Assembly: GCA_015521775.1 (NCBI GenBank)
Contig: WANN01000040.1
Location: forward strand, 1-64,000
Reading direction: 5' to 3'
DNA length: 64,000 nt
DNA from: Thermoproteaceae archaeon
GTDB taxonomy: Archaea > Thermoproteota > Thermoprotei > Thermoproteales > Thermoproteaceae
In this document: positions 35,517-44,555 of the stretch, in pieces
Layout of the letters: the number at the start of each line of letters is the position of its first letter
How positions within the stretch are numbered: position 1 is the first letter of the stretch
Translations under genes and position numbers: made by a program
The notes under the pieces: model-generated
The model's input: the letters and a program-made list of their open reading frames with translations, nothing else
What the model was told of the DNA's origin: nothing
Databases searched by the model: none

Positions 35517-38500
35517 ATGGTGCAAGCCGTCTCGCGCCGCCGCCTCCTAATGGCGGCCGGCGCCATAGGTCTCTCGGTGGGGCTCGCATCGGTGCTCACC
35601 CGGGCCGAGTACATGAGGCCCCTGGCCCAGTTCGCCGACACGAGGCTCAGATATGGGCCGCGCGCCTGGGAGAGGATGTACCGCGACATGTGGAAGTTCG
35701 ACAAGGTGGCGAGGTCCACGCATGGCGTCAACTGTACTGGGAGCTGTTCGTGGATGGTCTATGTGAGGGACGGCATAATAGTCGGCGAGATGCAGGCCGT
35801 GGATTACCCCGACATTTCCCCGGACCTACCCAACTACGAGCCCCGCGGCTGTCCCCGCGGAGCGTCCGCCTCGTGGTACGAGTACGCCCCTATAAGGGTC
35901 AAGTACCCCTACGTGAGGGGGGTCCTCATAGACATGTACAGGGAGGCCAAGGAGAGGTATGGGGACCCAGTGGAGGCCTGGAGGAGCATCGTGGAGGACC
36001 CGGAGAGGAGGGCCAGGTACCAGAGGGCAAGGGGGAAGGCCGGGTGGAAGCGCGTGTCGTGGGACGAGGCGCTGGAGTTGATATCGGCGGCGTTGATATA
36101 CACGATCAAGAGGTGGGGCCCCGACAGGATATACGGTTTCACAGTAATACCGGCCATGTCGCCTGTGAGCTACGCCTCTGGGGCCCGCTTCATAGAGCTG
36201 ATAGGCGGCGCCATGGGCTCCTTCTACGACTGGTACTGCGATCTCCCCCCCATGAGCCCGCAGGTATGGGGCGACCAAACCGACGTGCCCGAGTCTGCAG
36301 ACTGGTACAACTCCCAGTACATGATCGTCTGGGGCACCAACCTCCCCATGACCAGGACACCCGACGCCCAGATGTACGTGCAGGCCAGGTACAGGGGGGC
36401 AAAGGTGGTGGTCGTGAGCCCCGACTACAGCGAACACGTCAAGTTCGCCGACGTTTGGATCCCCGTCAAGCCCGGTACAGATGGGGCCCTAGGCATGGCG
36501 ATGGCACACGTGGCGCTCAGGGAGTTCTACGTGGAGGGCCAGTACAGGTGCCTACGTGAGTACGCCAAGAGGTACACGGACCTGCCCTTCCTAGTGATGT
36601 TGGAGCCGGCTGGGGACGGGAGGTACCTGCCCGGCAGGTTCCTGAGGGCCTCCGACGTGCCCCAGCTCAGGGACGCCGTGGGCGACAACCCGGAGTGGAA
36701 GCCGCTCGTAATGAACCGCGACGGGTCCCTCGTGGCGCCGTACGGCAGCATAGGCTACAGGTGGGAGGGGGGTGGGGGCCGCTGGAACCTCAGGCCCCGG
36801 GGCATCTCTGCGGCGGGCGAGGTCGAGGTGGATCCCCTGCTAAGCGCGATGGAGAGGGAATACGTTAAGGTGCCCGTGGTCTTTGCCTCGTTTGAGGCCA
36901 GCCCGCGCGAGTTCGTCAGGGAGGTCCCGGCCATGGAGGTGAACGGCGTGTTGGTTGCCACAGTCTTCGACCTGTACGCGGCCTACCTGGGCGTGAGGCG
37001 CGGCGACCTCGGCGGCGACTACCCGGCCGACTACGACGACCCGAAGCCGTTCACCCCGGCGTGGCAGGAGGCCATAACCGGAGCGTCGCGCGACCTGGCC
37101 ATAAAGGTGGCCCGCGAGTTCATGGAAACGGCAATATACTCGGTGCCGGTCTATGGGAGGAAGGAGGAGGCGCCCTTCTTCGGCGACGAGGAGACGCCCT
37201 GCGGCGGCCGCTCCCTGATCTTCGTGGGGCCCGGCATAAACCACTGGTACCACAACGACCTCGTGTACAGGGCCGTCCTCCAGCTGGTCCTCCTCGGGGG
37301 TACACAGGGCAAGAACGGCGGGGGATGGGCCCACTACGTGGGACAGGAGAAGATCAGGACCCTGATAGGCTGGGCCCAGGTGGCCTTCGCCCTGGACTGG
37401 GTCAGGCCGCCCAGGCACCAGAACTCGCCCAGCTACTGGTACATACACACGGACCAGTGGCGCTATGACCCCATAACCACGAGGGTCTACGCCCCGCCCT
37501 GGGCCAGGAAGTGGGGCGACATGCATGAGATGGACGCCAACGTGATAGCCGTGAGGCTGGGCTGGCTCCCATTCCACCCCCACCTCAACGTAAACCCCAT
37601 CGACCTCGCCTCCAGACTCGTGGAGGAAGCCAGGGGACTTGGGAGGGACCCGGCCAAACACGTGGCGCGGCGGGTAGCCGAGATGCTGAGGAACGGCGAG
37701 GTAAGGCTATCGGTGGAGGACCCCGACGCTCCCGAGAACTGGCCCCGCGTCCTCTTCGTGTGGAGGGCCAACATACTGGGCTCGTCGTCCAAGGGACACG
37801 AGTACTTCCTCAAGCACCTCCTGGGCACTGACAACGCCGTCATGGCCGAGGAGGCCGCGCGCGGCTCCGTCAAGGAGGCCGAGTGGAGGGACCCGGCGCC
37901 CCAGGGCAAGCTGGACCTCCTCGTCACGCTGGACTTCCGCATGGCCACAACAGCCATATACTCGGACGTGGTCCTCCCCGCGGCTACGTGGTACGAGAAG
38001 TACGACCTTTCCATGACGGACCTACACACGTTCATACATCCGTTTACCCCGGCAATAGACCCGCCGTGGGAGGCCAAGAGCGACTGGGACATATTCAGGG
38101 AACTGGCCCGCAAGTTCTCGGAGCTGGCGCGGAAGCACCTGCCCGAGGAGACGTACGACGTGGTGCTCAAGCCTCTCTGGCACGACAACGTGGAGGAGAT
38201 CGCGCAGCCGTTCGGCGAAGTGAAGGACTGGAAGAAGGGCGAGGTCGACCCCATTCCGGGCAGGACCATGGCCAGGGTGGCCCTTGTCAAGCGTAGGTTC
38301 TGGGACGTATACGACATGTTCGTGTCGCTTGGTCCCCTCGCCTATAAGAGGGTGGCCGCCAAGGGCGTCGGGTACAGCCCCAAGGAGGCGTATGTCTGGC
38401 TGAGGGACTACTACGGCTCCTCCGATCCCGCGTCGCGGTACGTGGCCGACCAATGCGCGGCCGTTGGGGGCTGCCCAACCCTGTACCGTGACTACGAGGC

Positions 38501-39392
38501 GGCGGACGCCATATTGGCGTTGAGCCCCGAGGCAAACGGCGAGATGGCCGTCAAGGCCTTCAAGGCGCTTGAGGGCAGGACCGGGGTTCCCCTTGCTGAC
38601 CTCGGGGAAAAGCATGCCAATGAGAGGATCAGGTTCAGGGACATTGTGGAACAGCCCAAGAGGTCGCTCACGTCGCCGGTGTGGAGCGGCATAGAGGAGG
38701 ACGGCAGGACGTACTCGCCCTTCACGATAAACACTGAGCGCCTTGTGCCCTGGAGGACCCTGACAGGTAGGCAACACTTCTACATTGACCACGAGTGGTT
38801 CAGGGAGCTGGGTGAGGCGCTTCCCACCTATAAGCCGCCGCTGGACTGGGCGTCGCTGGGCCTCCTAGCGGACGTGGACCTGGCGAACTTCGATTACGAC
38901 CCGGCCAGGTACCGCGTGACTGCCAGGACCGGGGAAAAGGCGCTCGTACTCAGGTTCCTCACGCCGCACGGCAAGTGGAACATACACAGCGAGTACTGGG
39001 ACAACCTCATAATGCTGACCCTGTTCAGGGGAGGCCAAGTGGTTTGGGTGAACGACGAGGACGCCCGGTGGCTGGGCATAAGGGACAACGAGTGGGTGGA
39101 GCTGTACAACGTCAACGGCGTTATCGTGGCCCGCGCGGCCATAAGCCCTAGGATACCCAGGGGCACAGCCATAATGTACCACGCCCAGGAGAGACACGTG
39201 TACGTGCCCATATCGCCGAAGTCGGGCAAGAGGGCCGGCATACACAACAGCGTCACAGCCACGCACCTTAAGCCTACCCAGATGGTGGGCGGCTACGCCC
39301 AGCTCAGCTACTTCATCAACTACTACGGCCCGACGGGCGTCAACAGGGACACCGTGATCCTAATGAGGCGCGCCCCGACGGTGAGGCTATGA
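35517..39392 (+). CDS. narG: Respiratory nitrate reductase catalytic subunit NarG (Tat-exported)
   Basis: The 1291-residue molybdopterin subunit reduces nitrate to nitrite. A twin-arginine signal, SRRRLLMAAGAIGLSVG (residues 6-22), shows export, so the active site faces outward as in other archaeal Nar enzymes. The FS0 4Fe-4S ligands are His69, Cys73, Cys77 and Cys112. Asp242 in WYCDLPPMSPQ corresponds to the Mo-ligand aspartate of bacterial NarG, and GDQTDVPESADWYNSQY follows exactly as in that family, which separates it from selenate and ethylbenzene enzymes. It overlaps narH (ATGA). Confidence 0.96.
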   Translation: MVQAVSRRRLLMAAGAIGLSVGLASVLTRAEYMRPLAQFADTRLRYGPRAWERMYRDMWKFDKVARSTHGVNCTGSCSWMVYVRDGIIVGEMQAVDYPDISPDLPNYEPRGCPRGASASWYEYAPIRVKYPYVRGVLIDMYREAKERYGDPVEAWRSIVEDPERRARYQRARGKAGWKRVSWDEALELISAALIYTIKRWGPDRIYGFTVIPAMSPVSYASGARFIELIGGAMGSFYDWYCDLPPMSPQVWGDQTDVPESADWYNSQYMIVWGTNLPMTRTPDAQMYVQARYRGAKVVVVSPDYSEHVKFADVWIPVKPGTDGALGMAMAHVALREFYVEGQYRCLREYAKRYTDLPFLVMLEPAGDGRYLPGRFLRASDVPQLRDAVGDNPEWKPLVMNRDGSLVAPYGSIGYRWEGGGGRWNLRPRGISAAGEVEVDPLLSAMEREYVKVPVVFASFEASPREFVREVPAMEVNGVLVATVFDLYAAYLGVRRGDLGGDYPADYDDPKPFTPAWQEAITGASRDLAIKVAREFMETAIYSVPVYGRKEEAPFFGDEETPCGGRSLIFVGPGINHWYHNDLVYRAVLQLVLLGGTQGKNGGGWAHYVGQEKIRTLIGWAQVAFALDWVRPPRHQNSPSYWYIHTDQWRYDPITTRVYAPPWARKWGDMHEMDANVIAVRLGWLPFHPHLNVNPIDLASRLVEEARGLGRDPAKHVARRVAEMLRNGEVRLSVEDPDAPENWPRVLFVWRANILGSSSKGHEYFLKHLLGTDNAVMAEEAARGSVKEAEWRDPAPQGKLDLLVTLDFRMATTAIYSDVVLPAATWYEKYDLSMTDLHTFIHPFTPAIDPPWEAKSDWDIFRELARKFSELARKHLPEETYDVVLKPLWHDNVEEIAQPFGEVKDWKKGEVDPIPGRTMARVALVKRRFWDVYDMFVSLGPLAYKRVAAKGVGYSPKEAYVWLRDYYGSSDPASRYVADQCAAVGGCPTLYRDYEAADAILALSPEANGEMAVKAFKALEGRTGVPLADLGEKHANERIRFRDIVEQPKRSLTSPVWSGIEEDGRTYSPFTINTERLVPWRTLTGRQHFYIDHEWFRELGEALPTYKPPLDWASLGLLADVDLANFDYDPARYRVTARTGEKALVLRFLTPHGKWNIHSEYWDNLIMLTLFRGGQVVWVNDEDARWLGIRDNEWVELYNVNGVIVARAAISPRIPRGTAIMYHAQERHVYVPISPKSGKRAGIHNSVTATHLKPTQMVGGYAQLSYFINYYGPTGVNRDTVILMRRAPTVRL

Positions 39393-40798
39393 GGGTCAGG
39401 GCACAGATAGTGATGGTTATGAACCTCGACAAGTGCATAGGGTGCCACACCTGCAGCATAACGTGCAAGAACACGTGGCTGAAGAGGGAGGGCATGGAGT
39501 ACGTGTGGTGGAACAACGTTGAGACGAGGCCCGGCCCCGGGTACCCGAGGCGCTGGGAGGACCAGGACAGGTACAACGGGGGGTGGACCCTCGAGGGACG
39601 CAAGTTGAGGCTTAGGATAGAGGTGCGGGGGGACTACAGACCGCCGGCGCTCGAGGACTACTACCACCCGTGGACCTACGACTACGAGAGGCTCTTCTCG
39701 GCCCAGCAGTTCGACGTGCAGCCGTCGGCGCGCCCCATATCGCTCGTCACAGGGGAGCCCATGGACGTCGAGTGGGGTCCCAACTGGAACGACGACCTGG
39801 CCGGGGCGGACCTGATCGACGAGGACTCCAACTGGGCTGGGCTGCAGAAGGAGATCTACAAGCAGTACAGGGACGTGTTCATGATGTACCTGCCCCGCAT
39901 ATGCAACCACTGCCTCTTCCCCTCGTGCCTCTACGCGTGTCCCCGCAAGGCCATATACAAGAGGGAGGAGGACGGGATAGTGCTTGTGGACCAGGAGAGG
40001 TGCCGCGGGTACAGGTACTGCGTGTCCGCCTGCCCCTACAAGAAGGTGTACTACAACTGGAAGAGCGGCAAGTCAGAGAAATGCATCTTCTGCTACCCGA
40101 GGATAGAGGTGGGCCAGCCCACCGTGTGTTCCGAGACCTGCGTGGGCAAGATACGCTACCTCGGGGTCCTACTATACGATGACGATGCCGTGGAGGACGT
40201 GGCCAAGGAGCCGGAGCCCAGGAACATAGTGCCCCGCTTCCTCGACGAGGTCATACTCGACCCAGCCGATCCAAAGGTCGTGGAGAGCGCCAAGAAGGCA
40301 GGGATAGCCGACGCGTGGATCGAGGCGGCCCGCAGCTCCCCGGTGTACAAGATCGTGAAGAGGTGGCGCGTGGCATTTCCACTGCACCCCGAGTTCCGCA
40401 CGATGCCCATGCTGTTCTACGTCCCGCCGCTAAGCCCAGTGATCACCGAGGGGGAAAGGGCGCTGGGCGCAAAGGTGGTCGACCTCTTCCCGATGGTAGA
40501 GGAGATGCGCATACCCGTGAGGTACCTCGCCAACATGTTCACGGCGGGCAACGAGGAGCTCGTGGTGGGGGCACTAAAGAAGCTTATAGCACTACGCGCG
40601 TACGAGCGCTCGCTCAACGTGCGGAGGCCCGGCGAGGCCGAGGCGGCCCGCAAGCTCCTGTCGGAGGCAGGCCTAACCGAGAGAGACGCAGAGGAGATGT
40701 ACAGGCTTTTCGCCCTGGCACGCTACCACGAGCGCTTCGTGATACCGACCGCCAGGAAAAAAGTAACAGTAAAGGGGATAGGGATAGTGAGGCCATGA
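39389..40798 (+). CDS. narH: Nitrate reductase Fe-S subunit NarH
   Basis: The 469-residue electron-transfer subunit holds four clusters. Motifs: CIGCHTCSITCKNTW at residues 17-31, CNHCLFPSCLYACP, CRGYRYCVSACP and CIFCYPRIEVGQPTVCSETCVG. In the second last group the first-position pattern CRGYRYC has Tyr where bacterial NarH has the Trp that marks the 3Fe-4S cluster, so a 3Fe-4S centre is still expected. The long central part GKSEKCIFCYPRIE is nearly the same as bacterial NarH. No signal peptide; it would be exported with NarG by hitch-hiking on the Tat system. Confidence 0.96.
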   Translation: MRVRAQIVMVMNLDKCIGCHTCSITCKNTWLKREGMEYVWWNNVETRPGPGYPRRWEDQDRYNGGWTLEGRKLRLRIEVRGDYRPPALEDYYHPWTYDYERLFSAQQFDVQPSARPISLVTGEPMDVEWGPNWNDDLAGADLIDEDSNWAGLQKEIYKQYRDVFMMYLPRICNHCLFPSCLYACPRKAIYKREEDGIVLVDQERCRGYRYCVSACPYKKVYYNWKSGKSEKCIFCYPRIEVGQPTVCSETCVGKIRYLGVLLYDDDAVEDVAKEPEPRNIVPRFLDEVILDPADPKVVESAKKAGIADAWIEAARSSPVYKIVKRWRVAFPLHPEFRTMPMLFYVPPLSPVITEGERALGAKVVDLFPMVEEMRIPVRYLANMFTAGNEELVVGALKKLIALRAYERSLNVRRPGEAEAARKLLSEAGLTERDAEEMYRLFALARYHERFVIPTARKKVTVKGIGIVRP

Positions 40799-41721
40799 GG
40801 CGCGCGGCGTCCCTGCTAGCCGCACTGCTCGCGGTGCTGGTAGGCCTTGCGGTGTCCATAAGCGCCGTAGTCGTGACCGCCCAAGTGCCTGAGGTGGCTG
40901 TGAAGTACGTGGAGGGGGCCATACCCCTGGACCCCAACTCGCCGGTCTGGGCGGACGTACAGGGAGTCGAGGTGCAGCTCGCCTCCCAGGTGTTGGTATA
41001 CCCCATTTCACCCACCGCGGAGAGCAGGACTTTGCTGGTCAAGGCGCTTCACAATGGCACCCACGTGGCGTTCCACCTGGAGTGGAGCGACGGCACGCAG
41101 GACGTGGCGACGCCCGGCGGCCTGGACGTGTTCCCCGACGCTGTGGCCATACAGTTCCCCACTAGGCTGGGGCAACTGCCCTACATATGCATGGGCATGG
41201 TTGACAACCCGGTCAACATAATCTACTGGAAGGCCGGCGCCGGGGCCGAGAACCTCGTGGCGGGTGCTGGGTACGGCCTGTCGCCGGAGCAGAGGGACGC
41301 GCTTGGCCTCGCAAGGAGCCCGGTCTCTCCGGTGGAGCTCCTACCGCCAAACGCGCAGGTGGTTGCCGCGAGGGCCGCCTATGCCGAGGGCACATGGAGG
41401 GTAGTGCTTGTGAGGCCCACGGCCTCAGTCCACCCGCTCATGGCCCAGTTGGCTCCAGGCCAGCCCGTTTCAACGGCATTTGCGGTGTGGGACGGCTCGA
41501 GGGGGGAGCGGGGCGGCCTAAAGGCTACCAGCGGCTGGATATCCTTCGTTCTGGAGGCCGCTGCTGAGGCCGTCACTGAGGTGCGTACAGTCACCGAAAC
41601 GGTGCCGGGGCCCGCCAAAGTCGTGGAGGTGACGCCTACATGGGCCTGGGCTGCCATCGGCGTCCTCATAGCGGTCATAGCGCTGCTCCTGGGGCTACTC
41701 CTCAGACACAGGCAAACCTAA
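40795..41721 (+). CDS. Haem-b subunit of nitrate reductase (NarC/EbdC-like, membrane anchored)
   Basis: The 308-residue subunit replaces NarI. An N-terminal hydrophobic signal (residues 5-29), a beta-rich body (residues 30-270) with THVAFHLEWSDGTQDVA, and a C-terminal membrane helix (TWAWAAIGVLIAVIALLLGLLL) ending in RHRQT. MGMVDNPVNIIYWKAG near residues 125-140 supplies a Met and a Lys in the positions of the haem ligands of ethylbenzene-dehydrogenase gamma subunits. The haem should lie outside the cell with NarGH. The ATG overlaps the narH stop; a longer upstream frame runs inside narH and is not used. Confidence 0.87.
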   Translation: MRRAASLLAALLAVLVGLAVSISAVVVTAQVPEVAVKYVEGAIPLDPNSPVWADVQGVEVQLASQVLVYPISPTAESRTLLVKALHNGTHVAFHLEWSDGTQDVATPGGLDVFPDAVAIQFPTRLGQLPYICMGMVDNPVNIIYWKAGAGAENLVAGAGYGLSPEQRDALGLARSPVSPVELLPPNAQVVAARAAYAEGTWRVVLVRPTASVHPLMAQLAPGQPVSTAFAVWDGSRGERGGLKATSGWISFVLEAAAEAVTEVRTVTETVPGPAKVVEVTPTWAWAAIGVLIAVIALLLGLLLRHRQT

Positions 41722-41743
41722 ATAGTTTCCAATTACCCCCTTT

Positions 41744-42478
41744 ATGGTCAGGCCCGAATCAATGTTGGGCATGCTCACCAGCGGTAGGGCCCTCCTCGCC
41801 CTGTTGCTCGTGGAGCTCCTCCTCAACAGGACCCTCAACAGGCTCTGGGTCTTCGCGCCACCTACGCCGGCCACCTACGCTGCCTTCCTAGCCATACAGT
41901 ACGTGGGGTACGTGGCGTTGCTGTCCATGCTTGCCCTGTCCTTCGTGGTATTGGGGCGCTATGGGGACAGGGCCCTAGCCCTGTTGGCGCTGGTCACATT
42001 TGCGCTGGACATGGCGAGCCTAGCGGTCCCCATGCCCGTGAGGCCCCTGCCCTTCCTACTGCTCTACGTAGCGGCCCGACACAGGTCCCGGGACGTGACG
42101 GCCCCCCTGATGGTCCTCTACGCCGCGTACATGGTGGACGAGATATATATATCCCAGGCATCGCTGCCAACAGTGATATACGAGGCCGCATGGGCCCTCA
42201 TCCCCCTTGCCTTCATCGCAAACCCGCTGCGGCTCTGGGGCGTGCTGACAGCCTTGCCCCTCTTGGCCCTGGTACTCTACCAGCCCTACTACACGTCCAT
42301 GGTGCTCGTGTTCGGCATGGGCCTTCACAGCCCCATCCTCCTCCCCCTAGCCGTGTACACTTACTGGGCGGCGCGCGGGGACTGGCGGCGCTTCGTCCCC
42401 CTCCTGGTAGGCCCCTACCCGCAACTGTCGGTACACGTCCTCTACCTGGTCGCGGCCCATGTTCATGGCCGTAGATAG
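41744..42478 (+). CDS. Polytopic membrane protein downstream of nar genes
   Basis: 244 residues with about seven hydrophobic helices and short loops; no charged motif typical of a transporter or haem protein, though several His are present (HRSRD, LHSP, HVLYLVAAHVHGRR). TATA-like CCTAAATAG at 41716-41724 is 22-25 bases before the ATG, overlapping the end of the haem-b gene, so it may have its own promoter. Its 3' end overlaps the next gene by 20 bases. Function unknown; quinol oxidation for nitrate reductase is a conceivable but unsupported idea. Confidence 0.7.
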   Translation: MVRPESMLGMLTSGRALLALLLVELLLNRTLNRLWVFAPPTPATYAAFLAIQYVGYVALLSMLALSFVVLGRYGDRALALLALVTFALDMASLAVPMPVRPLPFLLLYVAARHRSRDVTAPLMVLYAAYMVDEIYISQASLPTVIYEAAWALIPLAFIANPLRLWGVLTALPLLALVLYQPYYTSMVLVFGMGLHSPILLPLAVYTYWAARGDWRRFVPLLVGPYPQLSVHVLYLVAAHVHGRR

Positions 42479-43310
42479 CAGGGGCTGGATATACCTAGTC
42501 TTCGGCGACCAGGCCGTTTACAGGGACGGCACGGTAAGGGTCCCGCCATCGCGGCAAGGGATAAACTACGGTCCCGTCACTGTGGACGGGGGCTCTGTGT
42601 ACGTTGGGGGCGCCCTGATCGGCACCTACAACTTGGCGTTGGTCCCCTACGGCCTCCTGGAGGGATCATGGCTCGACCCGCGCTACGGGATATTCGTCGA
42701 TGGGGACCGTTGCCACGTGATCGATCTGGCCACCACGAGACGGGAAGCGTCGCTCCTCTGCAGAGGCAGGTGGGACCACATGCCCGTGTATCCCTTCTCC
42801 GACGTGAAGTCTGTTTACTGTACAGACGGCTTCATCGTGTGGGTGGATCTATACGGCTACGGCGTCGTGTCTGCGCCCAGTGGGGTGGCCTACTTCACCG
42901 ATGCGGGGAGGCCCAACATGGCGTTCGTCGAGCGTCCCGTGGAGGAGGTGGCGCTGGATGAGTGGGGCGGTGCTGCCACGTCCGAGTACATGCACGTGTC
43001 CCTCTCCGGTCTCTACGCGGGGAGATACGAGTATCCCCTCGACGAGAGGCGCACGGCAATGCCCCTCACCGTGAGAGACGGCCTTGCCATGTACGTGGAG
43101 TACGGGGACAGGAACGTGGTGGTCTTCGGGGGCCGTACATACGCCGTGGAGTCCGTGCCATTCGTGACACCGGTAGGGCTAGTGTCGGGCCGCCGGCTAT
43201 ATAGGTGGAACGGCGATGTCGAGGAGCTGGCCTGTGAGGCCGCGGCCGCGGCAAGCACGGGCTACGTGTGCCTAGAAGGGGGGCCCAGGTTCAACCCCCT
43301 TCCCCCTTAG
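42459..43310 (+). CDS. Hypothetical beta-propeller-like protein
   Basis: A 283-residue protein beginning MFMAVDSRGWIYLVFGDQAVYRDGTVRVP. Repeating units of about 40 residues with short strands and Gly/Asp turns (DGGSVYVGGALIGTYN, DGDRCHVIDLATTRR, TDGFIVWVDLYGYGV, RDGLAMYVEYGDRNVVVFGG) indicate a beta-propeller. No signal peptide or membrane segment is present. It overlaps the preceding membrane protein gene and converges with DUF973 on the other strand (20-base overlap). Co-expression with the membrane protein suggests a joint role, nature unknown. Confidence 0.68.
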   Translation: MFMAVDSRGWIYLVFGDQAVYRDGTVRVPPSRQGINYGPVTVDGGSVYVGGALIGTYNLALVPYGLLEGSWLDPRYGIFVDGDRCHVIDLATTRREASLLCRGRWDHMPVYPFSDVKSVYCTDGFIVWVDLYGYGVVSAPSGVAYFTDAGRPNMAFVERPVEEVALDEWGGAATSEYMHVSLSGLYAGRYEYPLDERRTAMPLTVRDGLAMYVEYGDRNVVVFGGRTYAVESVPFVTPVGLVSGRRLYRWNGDVEELACEAAAAASTGYVCLEGGPRFNPLPP

Positions 43311-43974
43311 CACCCGTGACTACTTTACCGAGGGCCATGTACATGAGTAGGTGGCCCACAAAGGAGAGGAAGCCGCCTATACCGGCCAACGATACGGTGA
43401 CCCAGTCCCCGCCCATCCTGACAGACGGGAAGGCCATGTCGACAATGTAGAGTACCCCTGCAACGACGAACAGCATGTCGTTGTACTTGCCGTACAGGTG
43501 GAACGCCAGTACCACGAAGGCTAACACGAACCCTACGAGCTCTATAAGCGATCCTACCAGCATTATGGCCGCGAATCCGGCCAGCCTGGATAGCGCCGCG
43601 GGGAAATCGCCGGGGCCAGCCAATAGGAACACGACGATCAGCGCCAGCGCTGCGAAGCTCACTATGATGCCAACTGCCATAAGCGTGGTGCCCATGTACG
43701 GCAACCTGAACCTGCTGTCTGTGTGTGACAGGGCCCGTAGCCCTCCCCTCATGTACGCAAAGAGGCCGGCAAGCGATATGGCTGCCCCGATCAGAAATGC
43801 CCCGATCGCCAGCGCCATGGCGCGTGTAGCTGCCTGCGGGGAAACAGGCGACGCGGAGCCTAGGCCCAATAGGGCCCCTGTAAAGACGACAATGCTTCCC
43901 ACAATCATGAAGAGCAGGCCGGTTCTGACGTCCCTGAGGCCTTTGTCTCCCTCGCTACCCGTCATTTTATCCAT
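43291..43974 (-). CDS. DUF973 family membrane protein, copy 1
   Basis: A 227-residue polytopic membrane protein, six hydrophobic segments, starting KGLRDVRTGLLFMIVG after a short cytoplasmic tail. DTR..RFRLPYMGTTLMAVGII and the C-terminal GGFLSFVGHLLMYMALGKV are shared with the second copy at 62616-63263. DUF973 proteins are found in crenarchaea and have no known function. A 40-base stretch near the 3' end (43331-43370) is identical to the other copy at the nucleotide level. Start may be ATG 43974 or ATG 43965. Confidence 0.84.
   Translation of the reverse strand: MDKMTGSEGDKGLRDVRTGLLFMIVGSIVVFTGALLGLGSASPVSPQAATRAMALAIGAFLIGAAISLAGLFAYMRGGLRALSHTDSRFRLPYMGTTLMAVGIIVSFAALALIVVFLLAGPGDFPAALSRLAGFAAIMLVGSLIELVGFVLAFVVLAFHLYGKYNDMLFVVAGVLYIVDMAFPSVRMGGDWVTVSLAGIGGFLSFVGHLLMYMALGKVVTGAKGEGG
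43331..43370. repeat. 40-base segment identical to 62650-62689
   Basis: Exact nucleotide copy within the two DUF973 genes, covering the codons for SFVGHLLMYMALG on the minus strand. After one mismatch the match continues for six more bases, then is lost. The rest of the two genes differs widely. Confidence 0.85.
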
Positions 43975-44054
43975 ACCAACCGCGTCTAATTAAGTTTGCG
44001 ATGTGGACGGGTTAGCCGCAACGCTTAAGAATTCAAACCATTCAACAATAGATC

Positions 44055-44228
44055 ATGGGAAGCGTGAAGGTGGTGGCCAAGGAGAACGGCCCCTACCTGG
44101 TATTTGTGGAGGGTAACGTGAAATATGCGTTGTGTAGGTGTGGGGGCTCCGCGAACAAGCCTTTCTGCGATGGTACTCATGCCAAGATGGGCTTCGCGGC
44201 TCCGGGCACCGAGCTGGACATCGCGTAA
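44055..44228 (+). CDS. CDGSH iron-sulfur domain protein (57 aa)
   Basis: A minimal 57-residue CDGSH (mitoNEET-type) protein that is nothing but the metal-binding domain. Ligands Cys27, Cys29, Cys38 and His42 match the C-x-C-x2-S-x3-P-x-C-D-G-x-H pattern of a redox-active 2Fe-2S centre. A CTTAAGA box at 44024-44030 is about 27 bases before the ATG. A run of seven T at 44233-44239 just after the stop looks like an archaeal terminator, so this is a monocistronic unit. The electron partner is unknown. Confidence 0.9.
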   Translation: MGSVKVVAKENGPYLVFVEGNVKYALCRCGGSANKPFCDGTHAKMGFAAPGTELDIA

Positions 44229-44232
44229 AATA

Positions 44233-44239
44233 TTTTTTT
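44233..44239 (+). terminator. T-run terminator after CDGSH gene
   Basis: Seven consecutive T residues five bases after the TAA stop, without a hairpin. This fits the archaeal pattern of termination in T-rich stretches. Confidence 0.5.
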
Positions 44240-44282
44240 GGTTAGTGTGCTTTTTGAGCGTGCTGAGGAGGCATTTGTGGGT

Positions 44283-44555
44283 CTATATGCCCTCCGCCTG
44301 GAACTGCTGAGTTATCTCCGTGCATCCCTCTGCCCTAGCGGCCTCTTCGACGGTCACATCCTCGTAGAGTCTCACGGGCGTGTCCATGTTTATCTCGCCG
44401 AGCTTGGACATGTCGAGGAGGTGTTTCCCGTCGCATGTCCTGGCCACCACGATGAGACGGGCCTTGCTCCGCCTTGCCTCAATCAGCGCGCTCTTTAGCA
44501 GGTCAATGTACGTGTCGGCTGCGCAGTAGTCCAGCGCCACGGCCATGCACCTCAT
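44283..44555 (-). CDS. Small hypothetical protein
   Basis: 90 residues from the ATG at 44555, with four Cys (RCMAVALDYCAAD, TCDGK, EGCTE). An ATTTAAA box at 44577-44583, inside the 3' end of the TGT-like gene, lies 25 bases before this ATG, which decides the start against ATG 44573. The alpha/beta pattern (LIVVARTC, MDTPVRLYEDVTVEEAA) suggests a small Rossmann-like or regulatory domain, but no family is recognised. It overlaps the TGT-like gene by 53 bases in the same direction. Confidence 0.58.
   Translation of the reverse strand: MRCMAVALDYCAADTYIDLLKSALIEARRSKARLIVVARTCDGKHLLDMSKLGEINMDTPVRLYEDVTVEEAARAEGCTEITQQFQAEGI

Noticed and set aside
36840-38317. Long antisense reading frames of more than 270 codons within narG
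   Set aside because: GC-rich codon usage gives long open shadow frames; their translations are low-complexity and rich in Arg, Pro, Val and His with no family features, while narG is certain on the other strand.
40315-40794. 5' extension of the haem-b subunit frame inside narH
   Set aside because: The extension is Arg/Gly-rich shadow text; the ATG at 40795 overlapping the narH stop gives a proper signal sequence.
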